Shown here piece by piece: positions 55,366 through 63,080 of a DNA stretch of 64,000 nucleotides. The stretch is from assembly GCA_013396655.1 (NCBI GenBank), contig WBMV01007622.1:372001-436000 (forward strand), written 5' to 3'. Each line of letters opens with the position of its first letter. Positions within the stretch are counted from its first letter, which is position 1. Under the pieces are notes generated by a model. That model was not told the origin of the DNA. It did not search any database and worked only from the letters and a program-made list of their open reading frames with translations. Source of the DNA: Campylorhamphus procurvoides (lineage: Eukaryota > Chordata > Aves > Passeriformes > Dendrocolaptidae). A program made the translations under genes and the position numbers.

Positions 55366-58300
55366 CCAGCCAGCCAGCCAGCCATTAGCCTTTGGCTGGT
55401 GAACTCTTTTATCTCTTAAGGATAAAAATCGTAGGACTAGTTCCCCCAAACCAGAACGAGATCCCTTGTGAGAAGGATTGTTGTGACTTGCTGAAGCTGC
55501 AGCAGAAAAACTCATTAATGGAAACCCATTTTGTTTGAAACACAAATCAACACTGCACACATTTGAAGTTCTTGCAGCTAGACTTTTTTCTAAGCTCAGA
55601 GCTGCAAATATTTGTTTATTTTTCAGGATTCTTTTATGTTAAATGCACTGGTTGTTTTTGTGATGGTAGAGCAACTTGTATGATCTGCTTCCCAGCGTTT
55701 TCTAAGGCTTTGTTTAGAGGGAAAGCTGAAGGACTGCAGATTCCCACTTCCAAGAGATAATTCCCTCTAAGGTCTTTTACAGTAAATATGTCACCAGTTG
55801 CTGCGTGGCTGGGAGGGGACACTTCATCCCCCTCTTCTGGGACCTTCACTGGTCGTGGGTAAAAAGGGATCATTGTCACCACTGAATCACTGGGTGTTTC
55901 TCCTTCGTTCCTTATTTTCCTTTTAATTCTGCATCATCAAAGTGGGGTCTGTTTTCCCTGCAGATTTCCTTCCCCTTGACTGGGCTGATGTCCTTTCCCA
56001 GTCAGGAGTGTCAGGGATAGCTCTTCCATCGCTGTCACACAAATGTCCCTTTCAGAAGGTCCAGCTGATGGGTTCCCAGCACACCACTTTAATGTTCTTC
56101 CACTTGAGGAAATGCTGGGAAGGTCCTGGCACAAATAGGGTTGTTCCAGGCTAATATTTTAGGTTATTATCCTAGAAAGGATCTTGGGGACTGTCTGACC
56201 TCAGAGCTGAGGCCATGGTGCTGCTCAGGGCTCCTGGGCTGTTTTCTCAGGGGGGTTTTGACATGTTCCATGCCAGCAACATTAAACCCAGCAAGATGAG
56301 CCCTGTGCAGTCTGACAGCAGCAAATCTCAGCCCTGCAGTGCCTCTGAAAGGCCCCTGCCAGCACTGGGAGCTGAGGGTGGTGCTGGGCTGGATGTGGTT
56401 TGGTGTGTCATGGGCTGAGAGGGACCCAGGGAGGGCCAGCAGTGTGAATTGTGGTCATGCTCCAGCCTCCTCCTTGGAATCTCCTCCAAGGAAATGCTCC
56501 ATAGGGGCAAAGCAGGAGCTCCTGAAAAATAAAGGGGATATGTATTATTATTATTGTTTTAAATTGTAGTCATCCAGTCCATTTCTCATCCCTGCTGCAC
56601 GGAACCGTTGCAGAATTTCAGACATCAGCAACAGATTTTAATTTAAACTTTTTGCCAACTTTATATTTTCTTATGCAATTTACTTTTTAAAATTAAGAGC
56701 ACATGTTTTCCTTCCAACTAACACACAGTACATTTATTGGCATTTTAAATGGGCCAAAGCGAGTGACCAACCTTCTTCTTTTTCTTTCAAGTCTATTTTT
56801 TCCCTACAGGCAAATTGCTGTGGGCTTATGACCCACCCTTTTTATGACACTATTTCAGCACAGATATTCTTAGTCAGAATTCTGTGTTATTGCTTTGAAA
56901 CAGAAATAGAAATCCCCACCTTGGCCAGCACTTTCTTCAGCTATGGGGCATACAAGTGTGCCATAGAAACTCTTAGGAAATCTCTCCCCTGTCACACAGT
57001 TGATGTATTGGTATTTTTGTGCCATTTGGGATACTATGGAAGGCAGTGTTGTCTTTCTGCTTGTTGTCCTGTGTGAGGATTAATGGTCCTTTTAAAAAAT
57101 GCTGCCTTGTTTGAGGCAGGTTCCTGTGGCGTGGCCATCCTGGGGATCACTGTGAACTTCTGCATCCTTGCCCAAATAGATGCAGATCTCTTTTATTTCA
57201 GGTACTTGTACCCACACAACTGAAATAAAGACTCCAGCACTTTGATCCATAAAAGCCAGCAAGTAGCAGGAACATTTTAGACCTGTTACACACTGTGAAG
57301 TCTTTATTTCTTATATTTAATCCAGTTTAGCACCAGAATAATTTGCTCAGATGGGGTTTAAGATGTGTATCTCTCACAGCAGCTCTTGTACCCAAGTTAT
57401 TGTTTGGACCCTGCAAAGCATTTTTGGTTCCCAAAGGGAGATTTGGGCAGCCAGGGAAGAATTTAAGAAACCAATCCTGAGAAAGAGGAGTCAGTTTTCC
57501 AAAGAAACCAAGCAAGGATTGTGCCTTTGGATCTCAAGCATGAGAAGTGAGATTTTGTAATTGCAGCTCTCATTTTCCCACAGAATCCTTAAGAAAAGAC
57601 AGTTGCTTGTAAGTTTTATATTTCATGGATTTTTCACAACTGAGAATTAAGTCATCTTGGGGTTTTTTTTTCCCAATTTGCCTACATTTAAGTCTAATAA
57701 TAGTTTATTAAACCTGGCATGTGGACTAGCAGAGTCTTAGTGCTGGAAAGTTTGGGATTCATTTCCTGCAGCACTTGAAGATCTCCATGTCACCCGAGGT
57801 TGTCGGAGGCAGGAAGGTTTTTGGGTGTAATCTGCTTCTGCCACTGACTTTGTTTATGGGAAAAACTAATCTGGCTGTGAGAACTGGACTTATTTGAAAG
57901 TAATTGACGAGAACTGTGTCTGTGATCCCCAATATAAGCTTTTTCCAGTCACTTTGGGCAGATTAGATGTCTCTTAACATCATCTTGCTGGCAGTGAAGT
58001 TGCTCCAGAGAGACTCCTTTAATCATATTAGTTTTGCTGCCATCACCCCGTCTCCAGAGTCTTTCTTCTTTCCTAATAGAACCAAATCAGCTTTTGCCAT
58101 CTATTAAGTCCAGCATTAATGCTCCTTTGCATATTAATTACTGGGACTTTACCTAGAACATCCAGCCCCCTCTCAGCTGGCTCCAGTTTAGGAGCTGTTC
58201 CTTTCTCCTTGTGGCAGCAGCAAACATTGTGTTGTGCTGTTTCATCTTCTACTGGCTTGTTATAAAAATTACTGAATAAGGAACAAAGTAAAGCAGTAAC

Positions 58301-60257
58301 AGTGGAGTCAGGGATTTACCCAGCCTTTGTTTTGCCTTATAATATCATTTATGAACAAATTTCCCCTATATTCTAAGAAGTTAAGCCTGTTTTCTTGTCC
58401 TAAATATTTTAACAAACTTTTTAGGGAACTTCTGAGCAATGCAATGTCTTAGTTTAGCTTATGTGTGTGTGGGAGGGTGTAGGTAAAGGAAGTTTTTTAT
58501 TTTAAAAAAGGAAAGAAGAGGACAGAAACAGAAGGAACATGGTAATGGTGGGGGAATGAGCTCTCAAAAGGAGCCCTCACAGATTAAAAGATAATTGTGA
58601 TTATTCCAGGCAGGACTTGCATTGGAACAGCTGCTAAAACCCCCCAATGCTGCTTATGTGAGTTTGGAACTCAGACCATATCACCCCCCGAAATTGTAGT
58701 TATTATCTGCATCGAGCCAGTGTTTCTGTGCTTAGGGGAAAGCCAGCCAGGCTGTCATGTTTTTGTGATCTTGAGATGAAATAATTTTCCAAAAGAATTA
58801 TAAAAGCACATTGTGGATTATAATTATATACTAAAACGTACTTTGCATTTTCAGTCTGTATACGGATTTAATAAGAAATTAAACATGTGTAGAGGAAAAG
58901 CTCAGGAAAGGAAGGAAAGGATCTAGTGCAGATTACACTATGTGAACCATATGTTGGAGATAATGCTGATAGAGCTGAAAGCTGTGGCCTGGCTTAGAGC
59001 TCTGTATACAAATGACGTGCTCAGTCCTTCCCCATACACACAGTTTTACCTTTGACATAGTAGGGAGTGATGCCAGGGAGTAATTAAGAAAGCATGGAAG
59101 CAAACTAAGTTTGGAGAGGGTTAATATTATTAAAATACGTGTTCCAGCTGTGATAGCTGAAGGACAAACTGAAGGTTTGAAGGCAGACGACGTCTTTTGT
59201 TACACCATGTAGTTCAAATAGCTGGAAAAACAGGCAAAGTTTCAAGCCTTGAATTTTTTTCTCTCTCAGATCACAGTATTTATAACAATCTGTCTTGGGA
59301 GATTAATGTACAAGGCAGTAGATCTGATAGTCATTCATGTCCCAACTTTGGTCAGCAATGAATGTTTCTTTGTCAGTGGTTTGTAGTAATGTGGTTCTCA
59401 GAGACTGCAGATGGATGGGTTAGCTGAGCACAGACAGTGCACTAAAAATGTCCAAAAAAGAAAAATGGGAGAGCTCCAGAGCTCTAGAATCAGCAACTGG
59501 CAATCCAGGCCAATGGGAACTTTAAATATACACTAGTTTTCATCAGATTTTTTTATGAAACCTTTAATAAGCTTGAGCTGAGTCACCTGCATTTGTTTGG
59601 TAGAACATCAGTTTCTCATCTCAGTTTTTTCCCATCCTCTATGATGGAGTTCCAGGGAACTGCAAAGTTACTTGTGGAGCAGGAGGAGAAAAGGGGAAAT
59701 ACTCTGTGAGGTTTCAGTGCAAATGCTGATTTTCAGAATTATATTTCTGAATGAAAACATAGGTGTGCCTGCAGCATCCCACTCTGCACTCAGCTGTGAG
59801 GACAATGCTTTGCATCCCAGATGTGATGTCCCTCTACTTCAGTTGGGAACCTGGGGGAGAAATGGAGCTGGAAAAGGGGGTAGTGAGGGTTCTATGCAAG
59901 TATTGACATCAATGTGTATCTACTGCTACTGTAAGGTAGCAGAGTGTGTTCTGCTGGCTGGGGAAAGCAAGTGGGTTTGGGTTCGGTGGGTTCAGGTTTT
60001 CACACTTGGTTTGTTCTTTCTTGCAGGTTATCTGTAACCTGGAGAACCAGATCCTGAAGCTGAGGGAAGATCTCATCCAGGCCAACTCCCTGAGGAACCA
60101 GCAGCTGCTGGACCTGAGCCGGCAGCGGGAGGAGGAGATGCTCAAGGCAGCTCGAGACAGGGAGGCAGCAGTGAATAAGATGAAGGTGGAGACAGAGAAG
60201 ATGATACTGGACCTGAAAAAGAAGCACGCCATAGAGACAGAGAAGGTGTTGGACAAG
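1280..60257 (+). CDS. CEP112: CEP112 (centrosomal protein 112), internal part of gene, overview of 12 exons
   Basis: Twelve exons with GT-AG borders join into 513 codons with no stop and with agreeing splice phases at every junction. The product is rich in E, K, Q, L and R, has no proline, and reads as continuous coiled coil. Stretches such as VTEVQRLQAQQ, IVELKLEHEQEKTHL and LKQQLQESE match my memory of human CEP112 (CCDC46) in the same order. CEP112 is a long coiled-coil protein of the centrosome and spindle poles, and human variants have been linked to sperm head-tail defects. No enzymatic domain is expected in this part. Both ends of the gene lie outside the window, so promoter, start codon, stop codon and polyadenylation site are not seen here. 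Another coiled-coil family is possible but unlikely given the collinear match. Confidence 0.93.
1380..2548 (+). other. CEP112: CEP112 intron A-B
   Basis: The intron is 1169 bp with donor gtgatt and acceptor ttttgaacag. I see unique AT-rich sequence with no recognisable repeat or embedded gene. The open frames at 1283-1564 and 1399-1617 are read-through of exon A or chance. Confidence 0.85.
2549..2667 (+). CDS. CEP112: CEP112 exon B (2 nt plus 39 codons)
   Basis: The acceptor is ttttgaacag and the donor GAAGAGG|gtaagc, a strong consensus. The exon completes a split valine and then encodes QTLVRESQVVRETKEQQ through SLNNEWEKR, ending in phase 0. The segment is coiled coil with a conserved cysteine in KKMCEH; my memory of human CEP112 is KKICEQ at the same place. 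The acceptor has a fairly weak polypyrimidine tract (gcccattttgaacag), so usage could vary, but the phase fit with exons A and C is exact. Confidence 0.93.
2668..3691 (+). other. CEP112: CEP112 intron B-C
   Basis: The intron is 1024 bp. Its 3' third is occupied by an antisense CR1 fragment ending about 100 bp before the exon C acceptor. The 5' part holds unique sequence with a T-run near 2790 and another T-run near 3313, just before the CR1. Confidence 0.85.
3328..3590 (-). mobile_element. CR1 LINE 3' fragment, antisense to the gene
   Basis: The block reads as the reverse complement of an avian CR1 3' end: ggtttgggttggaagggacc, then ccaccccctgccatgggcag, caccttccaccagcccaag and cctcttgtcagtttgaag-like wording. 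This is the 3' untranslated tail left by 5' truncation, so no reverse transcriptase remains. It is moderately diverged. Its first roughly 90 bases are complementary to the sense CR1 at 3895-4032 on the other side of exon C. Confidence 0.92.
3692..3835 (+). CDS. CEP112: CEP112 exon C (48 codons, phase 0-0)
   Basis: The acceptor is ctctggtgcag and the donor CCACT|gtgagt. It encodes FHDAVAEMEKEKF, KHTEDMQELLEETNTRL and EYLQQTQST; I recall human CEP112 as HNAVAEMEQEKF and EYMAQTQST. The GC content and frequent CTG, GAG and AAG codons set it apart from the flanking intron. The exon is frame-neutral, so skipping would remove 48 residues of coil without a frameshift. It lies between two CR1 copies in inverted orientation, an unusual setting discussed in the findings. 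Confidence 0.95.
3836..5845 (+). other. CEP112: CEP112 intron C-D
   Basis: The intron is 2010 bp. It begins with a short unique stretch followed by a sense CR1 fragment at about 3895-4032. The rest is AT-rich unique sequence with A- and T-runs near 4830 and 5060-5110. I recognise no exon or RNA in it. Confidence 0.85.
3895..4032 (+). mobile_element. CR1 LINE 3' end, sense orientation
   Basis: The sequence follows the CR1 tail in the forward direction: ccagcttggagcaacctggg, ggtggaaggtgtccctgc, ggcagggggtggaatgagatg, then aaggttccttccatcccaaa and a degraded terminal tccatgatt repeat. It is severely 5' truncated at about 140 bp. It starts only about 60 bp past the exon C donor. Confidence 0.9.
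5846..6000 (+). CDS. CEP112: CEP112 exon D (51 codons plus 2 nt)
   Basis: The acceptor is tgttctttcag and the donor GGAGAG|gtaatt. It encodes NETVQKLGARVQQLTLEAEN, then HQKLCQEKIEAEQRYQ and SSELQELKE, ending with AG of an arginine codon completed by the next exon. The peptide is coiled coil with one glycine. RVQQLTxEAENS is also what I recall for human CEP112. The phase (0 in, 2 out) fits exon E exactly. Confidence 0.94.
6001..6328 (+). other. CEP112: CEP112 intron D-E (328 bp)
   Basis: This is the shortest intron in the window. The acceptor is gctccttgtag. It holds unique sequence with no repeat. Confidence 0.88.
6329..6458 (+). CDS. CEP112: CEP112 exon E (1 nt plus 43 codons)
   Basis: The first G completes an AGG arginine codon from exon D. 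The exon then encodes YNLLQKDKDHLMQEYKEN, QSQFDVDRDFIKQEQALSAAK and ends in phase 0 at GCAAAG|gtatga. The human counterpart in my memory has KEKDHL and LKQEHALSASK. The residues form charged heptads with an aromatic-containing segment and no proline. Confidence 0.94.
6459..7411 (+). other. CEP112: CEP112 intron E-F, with AT-rich core
   Basis: The intron is 953 bp. Bases 6840-7010 are strongly AT-rich with TA-type low complexity (tatttatatatttaag, gtatatatagctc, tagtatatattgtatat). No gene is seen. The acceptor is catccctgcag. Confidence 0.85.
7412..7504 (+). CDS. CEP112: CEP112 exon F (31 codons, phase 0-0)
   Basis: The acceptor is catccctgcag and the donor CTGAGG|gtgagc. It encodes TSDMIGELQRSV followed by LLKQQLQESEHQRQQQLR; human CEP112 as I recall has LKQQLQESELQRKQQLR, nearly the same. 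The Q-rich coiled coil is distinctive. The exon is frame-neutral, so skipping would shorten the rod by 31 residues and shift the heptad register. Confidence 0.95.
7505..8270 (+). other. CEP112: CEP112 intron F-G
   Basis: The intron is 766 bp, AT-rich, with a small (TGA)n tract at 8129-8144. The acceptor is catcctttgcag. I see no other feature. Confidence 0.85.
8129..8144. repeat. (TGA)n microsatellite, about 5 units
   Basis: A run of tgatgatgatgatgat lies in intron F-G. It is short and probably of no consequence. Confidence 0.9.
8271..8330 (+). CDS. CEP112: CEP112 exon G (20 codons, phase 0-0)
   Basis: This is the smallest exon in the window. The acceptor is catcctttgcag and the donor AAACAG|gtaatg. 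It encodes DQEYKVQQDKLHWERVYEKQ; human CEP112 as I recall has DQENKF and IYEKK at the corresponding ends. It is frame-neutral. The histidine-tryptophan pair is unusual in an otherwise canonical coil. Small size and frame neutrality make it a plausible alternatively spliced cassette, but the sequence gives no direct proof. Confidence 0.93.
9401..9602 (+). mobile_element. CR1 LINE 3' fragment, sense, internally deleted
   Basis: It shows forward CR1 wording: ggttcttccccctgaggg, ccaaggctgccagagctcc, ggggtgtctgtgcagggcc, ttgggctggatgatctcgg and gtccttccaactcaggac, closing with attccatgg. The jump from the ttcttcccc block to the ccaaggctgcc block looks shorter than in the consensus I remember, suggesting a small internal deletion. 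It belongs to a different CR1 subfamily from the two at 3.3-4.0 kb. Confidence 0.88.
10421..10563. repeat. Minisatellite, 50-bp unit, about 2.8 copies
   Basis: Units begin at 10421, 10471 and 10521. Each carries gagctgctgaaagcagagaa followed by tctctgaatttggggtttca and cacccat. Copies differ by only a few bases (for example gagctg against aagctg, and cagag against cggag); the third breaks off after ggggtgtcat. The high identity suggests recent duplication. Confidence 0.95.
10801..10816. repeat. (TAT)n microsatellite
   Basis: Five tandem TAT units run into gctacccc within intron G-H. Confidence 0.85.
11273..11352 (+). CDS. CEP112: CEP112 exon H (26 codons plus 2 nt)
   Basis: The acceptor is ttcaaatggcag and the donor TTTGAA|gtaagt, a perfect donor consensus. 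It encodes INVIQNDLDKERGD and AQKKIRKLEDTL plus AA of a lysine completed by exon I. I recall human CEP112 as LDKGKEDTQKKIHKFEEALK here. The peptide is coiled coil with one glycine. It is followed by an 11.5-kb intron. Confidence 0.93.
11353..22819 (+). other. CEP112: CEP112 intron H-I (11.5 kb)
   Basis: This is a long, mostly unique, AT-rich intron without recognised mobile elements. Points of note are a splice-acceptor-like site with a coil-like short frame at 12196, a small CpG cluster at 12506-12546, and GC-richer stretches near 15.3-15.5, 16.5-16.8 and 17.8 kb. No open frame in it resembles a known gene to me. Its acceptor is tgactttctag. Confidence 0.8.
22820..22955 (+). CDS. CEP112: CEP112 exon I (1 nt plus 45 codons)
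   Basis: The first G completes lysine from exon H. The exon then encodes EKEEQLRRVTEVQRLQAQQ, AGAALEEFKRQVELNSEK and DSAEMKQR, ending in phase 0 at CAGCGG|gtgagg. Apart from a few substitutions this is what I recall for human CEP112 (EKEEQLTRVTEVQRLQAQQ). It is the strongest single piece of evidence for the gene's identity. The exon is GC-rich compared with its flanks. Confidence 0.96.
22956..26060 (+). other. CEP112: CEP112 intron I-J
   Basis: The intron is 3105 bp. The part next to exon I (23080-23310) has many CpG dinucleotides and a small imperfect palindrome. A stop-poor stretch on the minus strand (23120-23869) encodes nothing I recognise. A short (TA)n tract lies at 25441-25458, and a T-run precedes the acceptor (cccatgtag). 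Confidence 0.82.
25441..25458. repeat. (TA)n microsatellite, about 8 units
   Basis: An uninterrupted alternating TA run, preceded by gtaa and followed by tcccctgg, lies within intron I-J. Confidence 0.9.
26061..26168 (+). CDS. CEP112: CEP112 exon J (36 codons, phase 0-0)
   Basis: The acceptor is tttcccatgtag and the donor ACAACAG|gtcagt. It encodes MAEVEADLSRSK, LREKQSQEFSRQLEEIK and SRYEQQ. I recall human CEP112 as MEKVEADLTRSKSLREKQS at this place. The opening methionine is an internal residue, not a start: the acceptor directly precedes it and exon I joins in frame. The exon is frame-neutral. Confidence 0.95.
27444..27467. repeat. (GATTT)n microsatellite, about 5 units
   Basis: The run atttgatttgatttgattt continues for nearly five pentamer units. 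Confidence 0.92.
30561..30620. repeat. Short duplication with 40-bp spacing
   Basis: The motif gggtatttttgacctggg occurs at 30561 and again at 30601, with diverged sequence between them (tgttttggtctggaag). It looks like a decayed tandem duplication. Confidence 0.8.
35021..36060. other. CpG-enriched noncoding block upstream of exon K
   Basis: CpG dinucleotides are clearly denser here than in the AT-rich introns around it, for example seven within about 55 bp in gccgggcgctctcggcgcac and the bases that follow. Homeobox-like taat cores, a ccattgttg SOX-like word (near 35985) and a CRE-like tgacgtaa (36053-36060) are visible. These motifs are short and occur by chance, so regulatory function is only a suggestion. 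No known promoter is recognised. Confidence 0.45.
36171..36353 (+). CDS. CEP112: CEP112 exon K (61 codons, phase 0-0)
   Basis: The acceptor is tgtccaatcag and the donor GGCCAG|gtaacg. It encodes IVELKLEHEQEKTHLFQQHN, then MVRDHQREMEKLEKQLR and ESKTQESRRQDGQ. The first half matches the human protein I remember almost exactly (IVELKLEHEQEKTHLLQQHN). The exon is frame-neutral coiled coil. It is unusual for lying in a CpG-enriched neighbourhood within an otherwise AT-rich gene. The next exon is 23.7 kb away. Confidence 0.96.
43572..44480 (-). mobile_element. Old CR1 LINE copy, antisense, about 0.9 kb
   Basis: The start reads like the reverse complement of a CR1 3' end (ggacctctggaggtcatcgt, cctcctgctcaaagcagg, ttgctcagggccaagtccag). 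Further in, ctgttctccaggctgaatc, ccttgctaaaaccaagataa and ccagggaaggaggttaggat resemble successive more 5' CR1 segments. The middle (43980-44130) is too diverged for me to place. It is older and longer than the other CR1 fragments here. No intact reverse transcriptase frame remains. Confidence 0.75.
47232..47300. repeat. A-rich low-complexity tract, (CAAA)n-like
   Basis: A-runs broken by single C or G bases (aaaacaaaacaaaaccaaac, then cgaacgaacaaacaaacc) form a degenerate tetranucleotide tract. Confidence 0.85.
48118..48172. repeat. (GA)n/(TG)n-rich tract
   Basis: The run gagtgagagagagtgtgtg continues through interrupted tg units (gtctgagtgtgtgtgtatg). It is an imperfect dinucleotide repeat. 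Confidence 0.8.
49599..49661. repeat. 21-bp tandem repeat, three copies
   Basis: Units starting at 49599, 49620 and 49641 each read tgtgagcacaagaaatngtc or a one-base variant. The unit is seven codons long, so open frames across it repeat a seven-residue pattern. No gene is associated with it. Confidence 0.93.
52291..52356. repeat. 34-bp tandem duplication
   Basis: The block tgtgacatgaggtgccatca plus ctgatgtccttg appears at 52291 and 52325 with one difference (catcactg against catcgctg). A short (TG)n run sits just before it. Confidence 0.93.
54472..54500. repeat. TA-rich tract
   Basis: Alternating TA runs (tatatagg, atatatatatatttatatgt) form a short low-complexity stretch. Confidence 0.8.
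55301..55384. repeat. Compound microsatellite (GATA)16(GCCA)5
   Basis: Sixteen uninterrupted GATA units (55301-55364) change directly into about five GCCA units (55364-55384). The purity suggests that length varies between individuals. It lies deep in intron K-L, far from any exon. Confidence 0.97.
60027..60257 (+). CDS. CEP112: CEP112 exon L (77 codons, phase 0-0)
   Basis: The acceptor is ctttcttgcag and the donor GACAAG|gtagga. It encodes VICNLENQILKLREDLIQAN, SLRNQQLLDLSRQREEEM and KVETEKMILDLKKKH, ending KVLDK. Human CEP112 as I recall it has VIADMEAQVHKLREELI and LKKTHAAETEM here, so this exon is less conserved than exons I to K but collinear. It is the largest exon in the window and exactly eleven heptads long. 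The next CEP112 exon is expected beyond 64000. Confidence 0.94.
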
Positions 60258-62765
60258 GTAGGAGGGTTGCACAGGGCAGTGCTGTGGGGTGTGGAGGGAA
60301 GGGAGCAGTCACCCCAAAAGGGAGGGGAATGAAGATTCCCTGGGGGAAAATGTTCAGGGGTCACTTGAGCTGGCCAAGCAAGACATGTGCTGTAGGGCTG
60401 GGGTCACAGCATGAGAGTGGGACATTCTGAGGGCCTGCAGTGAAAACCTGCACTCTGAACAAGCTGAATCCGTGTCTCAGATCCCTGGGAGCACCTCCAG
60501 GAGGGGATGGAAGGTGCCCTGAGGTGCTGGGGAGCCAGCAGGGCTTTAAAAACACAGGTGATTTCCCAGCCAAGGGCCAGGCTAATCTTCCTTTGCTGGA
60601 ATAGGCAGACAGTACAAAGCATGGTTCAGCCTAACCAAGCTTGTCTCCCTTAAAATAAGGGTAAGTTCTTAAAGAGGCAAAAATTCAGGCTAAAACTGCA
60701 AGGAGATTGGGTCTAATTGCTGTCAAGGGCTGGTCTAATATTGCCTGTGTGCATCAAGTGAGCAAGGACTGGGAAAGGCTTGAAAATAGAAAGGTATGGG
60801 TTGATCCATCAAGGTTTCCCTCCCTGTTCTGTTCCCTGGGGTCACTGCCCACATCTGGGCTCGCTGAGCATCCCCTTGGACCCGGGTCTGGAATTCAAGT
60901 CCTTCCCCACATTAGGGAGCTGAAACATGAGTTTTATTCCAAAAGCTAAACTAAAAAAAAACCCCTACTTAATATTTATGATGGATGCTGTGTATGTGTA
61001 AGCAGATAGTTGTTGAAGTATCTTTTCTGGGCATTAATGCACTAAATCATCCATTTTCTTGCCAAGGGATGTACAGTGACACAAATTAACAATCCCAGAG
61101 ACTCTTTGAGCAGCCTTTGTGCAAGTGACATTTCATTTACCTGCGTCAGGTTCTCGAGCTGTAATTTTAAAGAGCATTGGGGGGATTATGTTGGAAATCA
61201 GCCAGGCTGAAGCCATTAAATGGCTGTGATCAACAATTCCCAATCTTTGCTGAATGTAAGGAAAGCTCCGCTTGGCATAATTATTTAAAGCCAAGGTCAC
61301 AGAAAGTATTTAAACCTTTGAAATTCATCATTAAAGGATTAATTTTAACTCAGGAAGACATTGTCATTTTTGCTTAAAAATGGAATTTGAATCTCAATTC
61401 TTTTCTTTCTTTGATCTTTTTTTGCATGTGTAGTATAGCAAAAGAAAAGTTAACTTCTTTACATCCTCAAATTAAAGTTACAAATAATCCTTCACAGGGC
61501 AATATCTTTAATAGTCTTGAATTGTCATTTCTGTCAGAAATGCTGGGTTTTTTAATTTGTTGGATTTTTCTCTGTTTTTCAGAAAATTGCTAATTTCTAG
61601 CTACATTAACTGCTATGGAATTTATTTTTTTTTATTTTAACCTACTTCCCTATTTTTGCATCTAATCTGAAGAGCACATGTTGAGTAAAAGATAGGAGGG
61701 GAGAAGAAAAAAGTGAAAATACCTGATGTTACCCTCAAATCTCCCATTCTGCTTCCTTTGTGGCTTCCAAATGGCCCACAAGGTCCAAAAGTCAGAGCAG
61801 CTTAGAGGGCAAACCCCATTTAAGGCTCAAAAGTAACAGTTTCAGCTAACTTAGTTCAAATCTTGATCCTATTACAGTCCACAGAACTTTGATGAAGGAG
61901 ATTTTATCCAAGAAGGAGGGGGGAAAAAAAAGCATCTTAATTACAGCATGAGCTTTGGAAACTTGTTTTTTAAAATCTCATTATTTTTCTACCAGATCTT
62001 GTTACCTTGAAATTTAGGCCAATATGGGAGAAAAATTTGTTCTCTAAATTTACTTTTTTCCCTGCCAATTCTGTGAAGATTGCTTAAAAATCCAGTGGGA
62101 AGCTGAATTTCAGTGTTTAGGCGTGGAACATCTGACTGCAGATTTTCTGAAGGTCAATCCATTCTCAAGTGAGGGATCTCATTCCTCTGATGTGCTTTGT
62201 GAGTAATGTTGATTTCTGTGTGGATTGCTCTGTGTCGCCGTGGGCTGCTGCTAATGTGAACAGGAGGAAATACAAAAGAAATGGTTCATCCTCTAATGAA
62301 AAGAAAAAGCAGAGTTAAAATGAGTCAAAGCATATCCAGGATCGCTGTGGTATCGCCCTCCCCATGGAGGGCAGGGATGGGAAGGAGGGCAGTGAGGGGC
62401 ACAAACAGAGCAACGCTTTTCTTTACATCCAAGTAGGTATTTGTTGGTATTTCTAGGCAGCTTTTCAATATTTAGGGGCACAGAATTTATTGAGGTCTTT
62501 AATTTTCTGCTGCTTAAAAATCTGGACTTTAAAGCCGCTGCTTTGTTTGTTGTTACATCAGTTCCTGAGCAATCCCTTAACCCTTGGGGCTTCATCAGGA
62601 TCTCCTCTGGAGATTCCCAGGGCACTGGGAGGATTGTCATTGTACACATTTCTTTTTCTGCTCAGTTTCTATAAAATATTTGCGTGTTTTCAACATTTTC
62701 TGTAAATATCTGGTTGACCTGACCAAAGTTTTAGAGTTTTTTCTGCAAAGTCTGGAGCCACATTA

Positions 62766-62961
62766 GGGAGAAATTCCTCCTTGGGAGGGTGGGGAGATCC
62801 TGGCACAGGTTGCCCAGAGAAGCTGTGGCTGCCCCATCACTGGAAGTGCCCAAAGCCAGCTTGGACAAGGCTTGGACCAACCTGGTCTAGTGGAAGGGAC
62901 GTGGCAGGGGGTGGAACTGGATGAGCTTCCACTTCCCTTCCCACCCAAACCATTCTGTGAC
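62766..62961 (+). mobile_element. CR1 LINE 3' fragment, sense
   Basis: It follows the CR1 tail: ggcacaggttgcccagagaa, gctgtggctgccccatcac, caacctggtctagtggaagg, ggcagggggtggaactggatg and cccacccaaaccattctgtg, ending without a full terminal octamer array. It is 5' truncated and fairly well preserved. The 184-codon minus-strand open frame over it is a by-product of the CR1 sequence. Confidence 0.93.
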
Positions 62962-63020
62962 ATTTTAGGGAGTGCACAGACCTGTAGTTGGGCTCCACTG
63001 GTTCCAGGAGTGTCCCAGAG

Positions 63021-63080
63021 CAGAATCCAGCTGGGGGGTTCTCTTGGCAGCACAATCCAGCTGGGGGGTTCTCTTGGCAG
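63021..63080. repeat. 30-bp tandem duplication
   Basis: Two adjacent 30-bp units (63021-63050 and 63051-63080) share aatccagctggggggttctc ttggcag with only their first three or four bases differing. It starts about 60 bp after the CR1 end. Confidence 0.93.

Larger units (their letters stand above)
36354..60026 (+). other. CEP112: CEP112 intron K-L (23.7 kb)
   Basis: This is the largest intron in the window. It contains a long decayed antisense CR1 (43572-44480), an A-rich tract (47232-47300), a TG-rich tract (48118-48172), a three-copy 21-bp repeat (49599-49661), a 34-bp duplication (52291-52356), a TA-rich tract (54472-54500) and a compound (GATA)n(GCCA)n microsatellite (55301-55384). CpG content stays raised to about 38.2 kb. 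The rest is unique sequence with no exon I can support. The acceptor before exon L is tttcttgcag. Confidence 0.8.

Noticed and set aside
59909..60364. Minus-strand frame of 151 codons
   Set aside because: It is the antisense of CEP112 exon L; the + strand reading has proper splice sites and homology.
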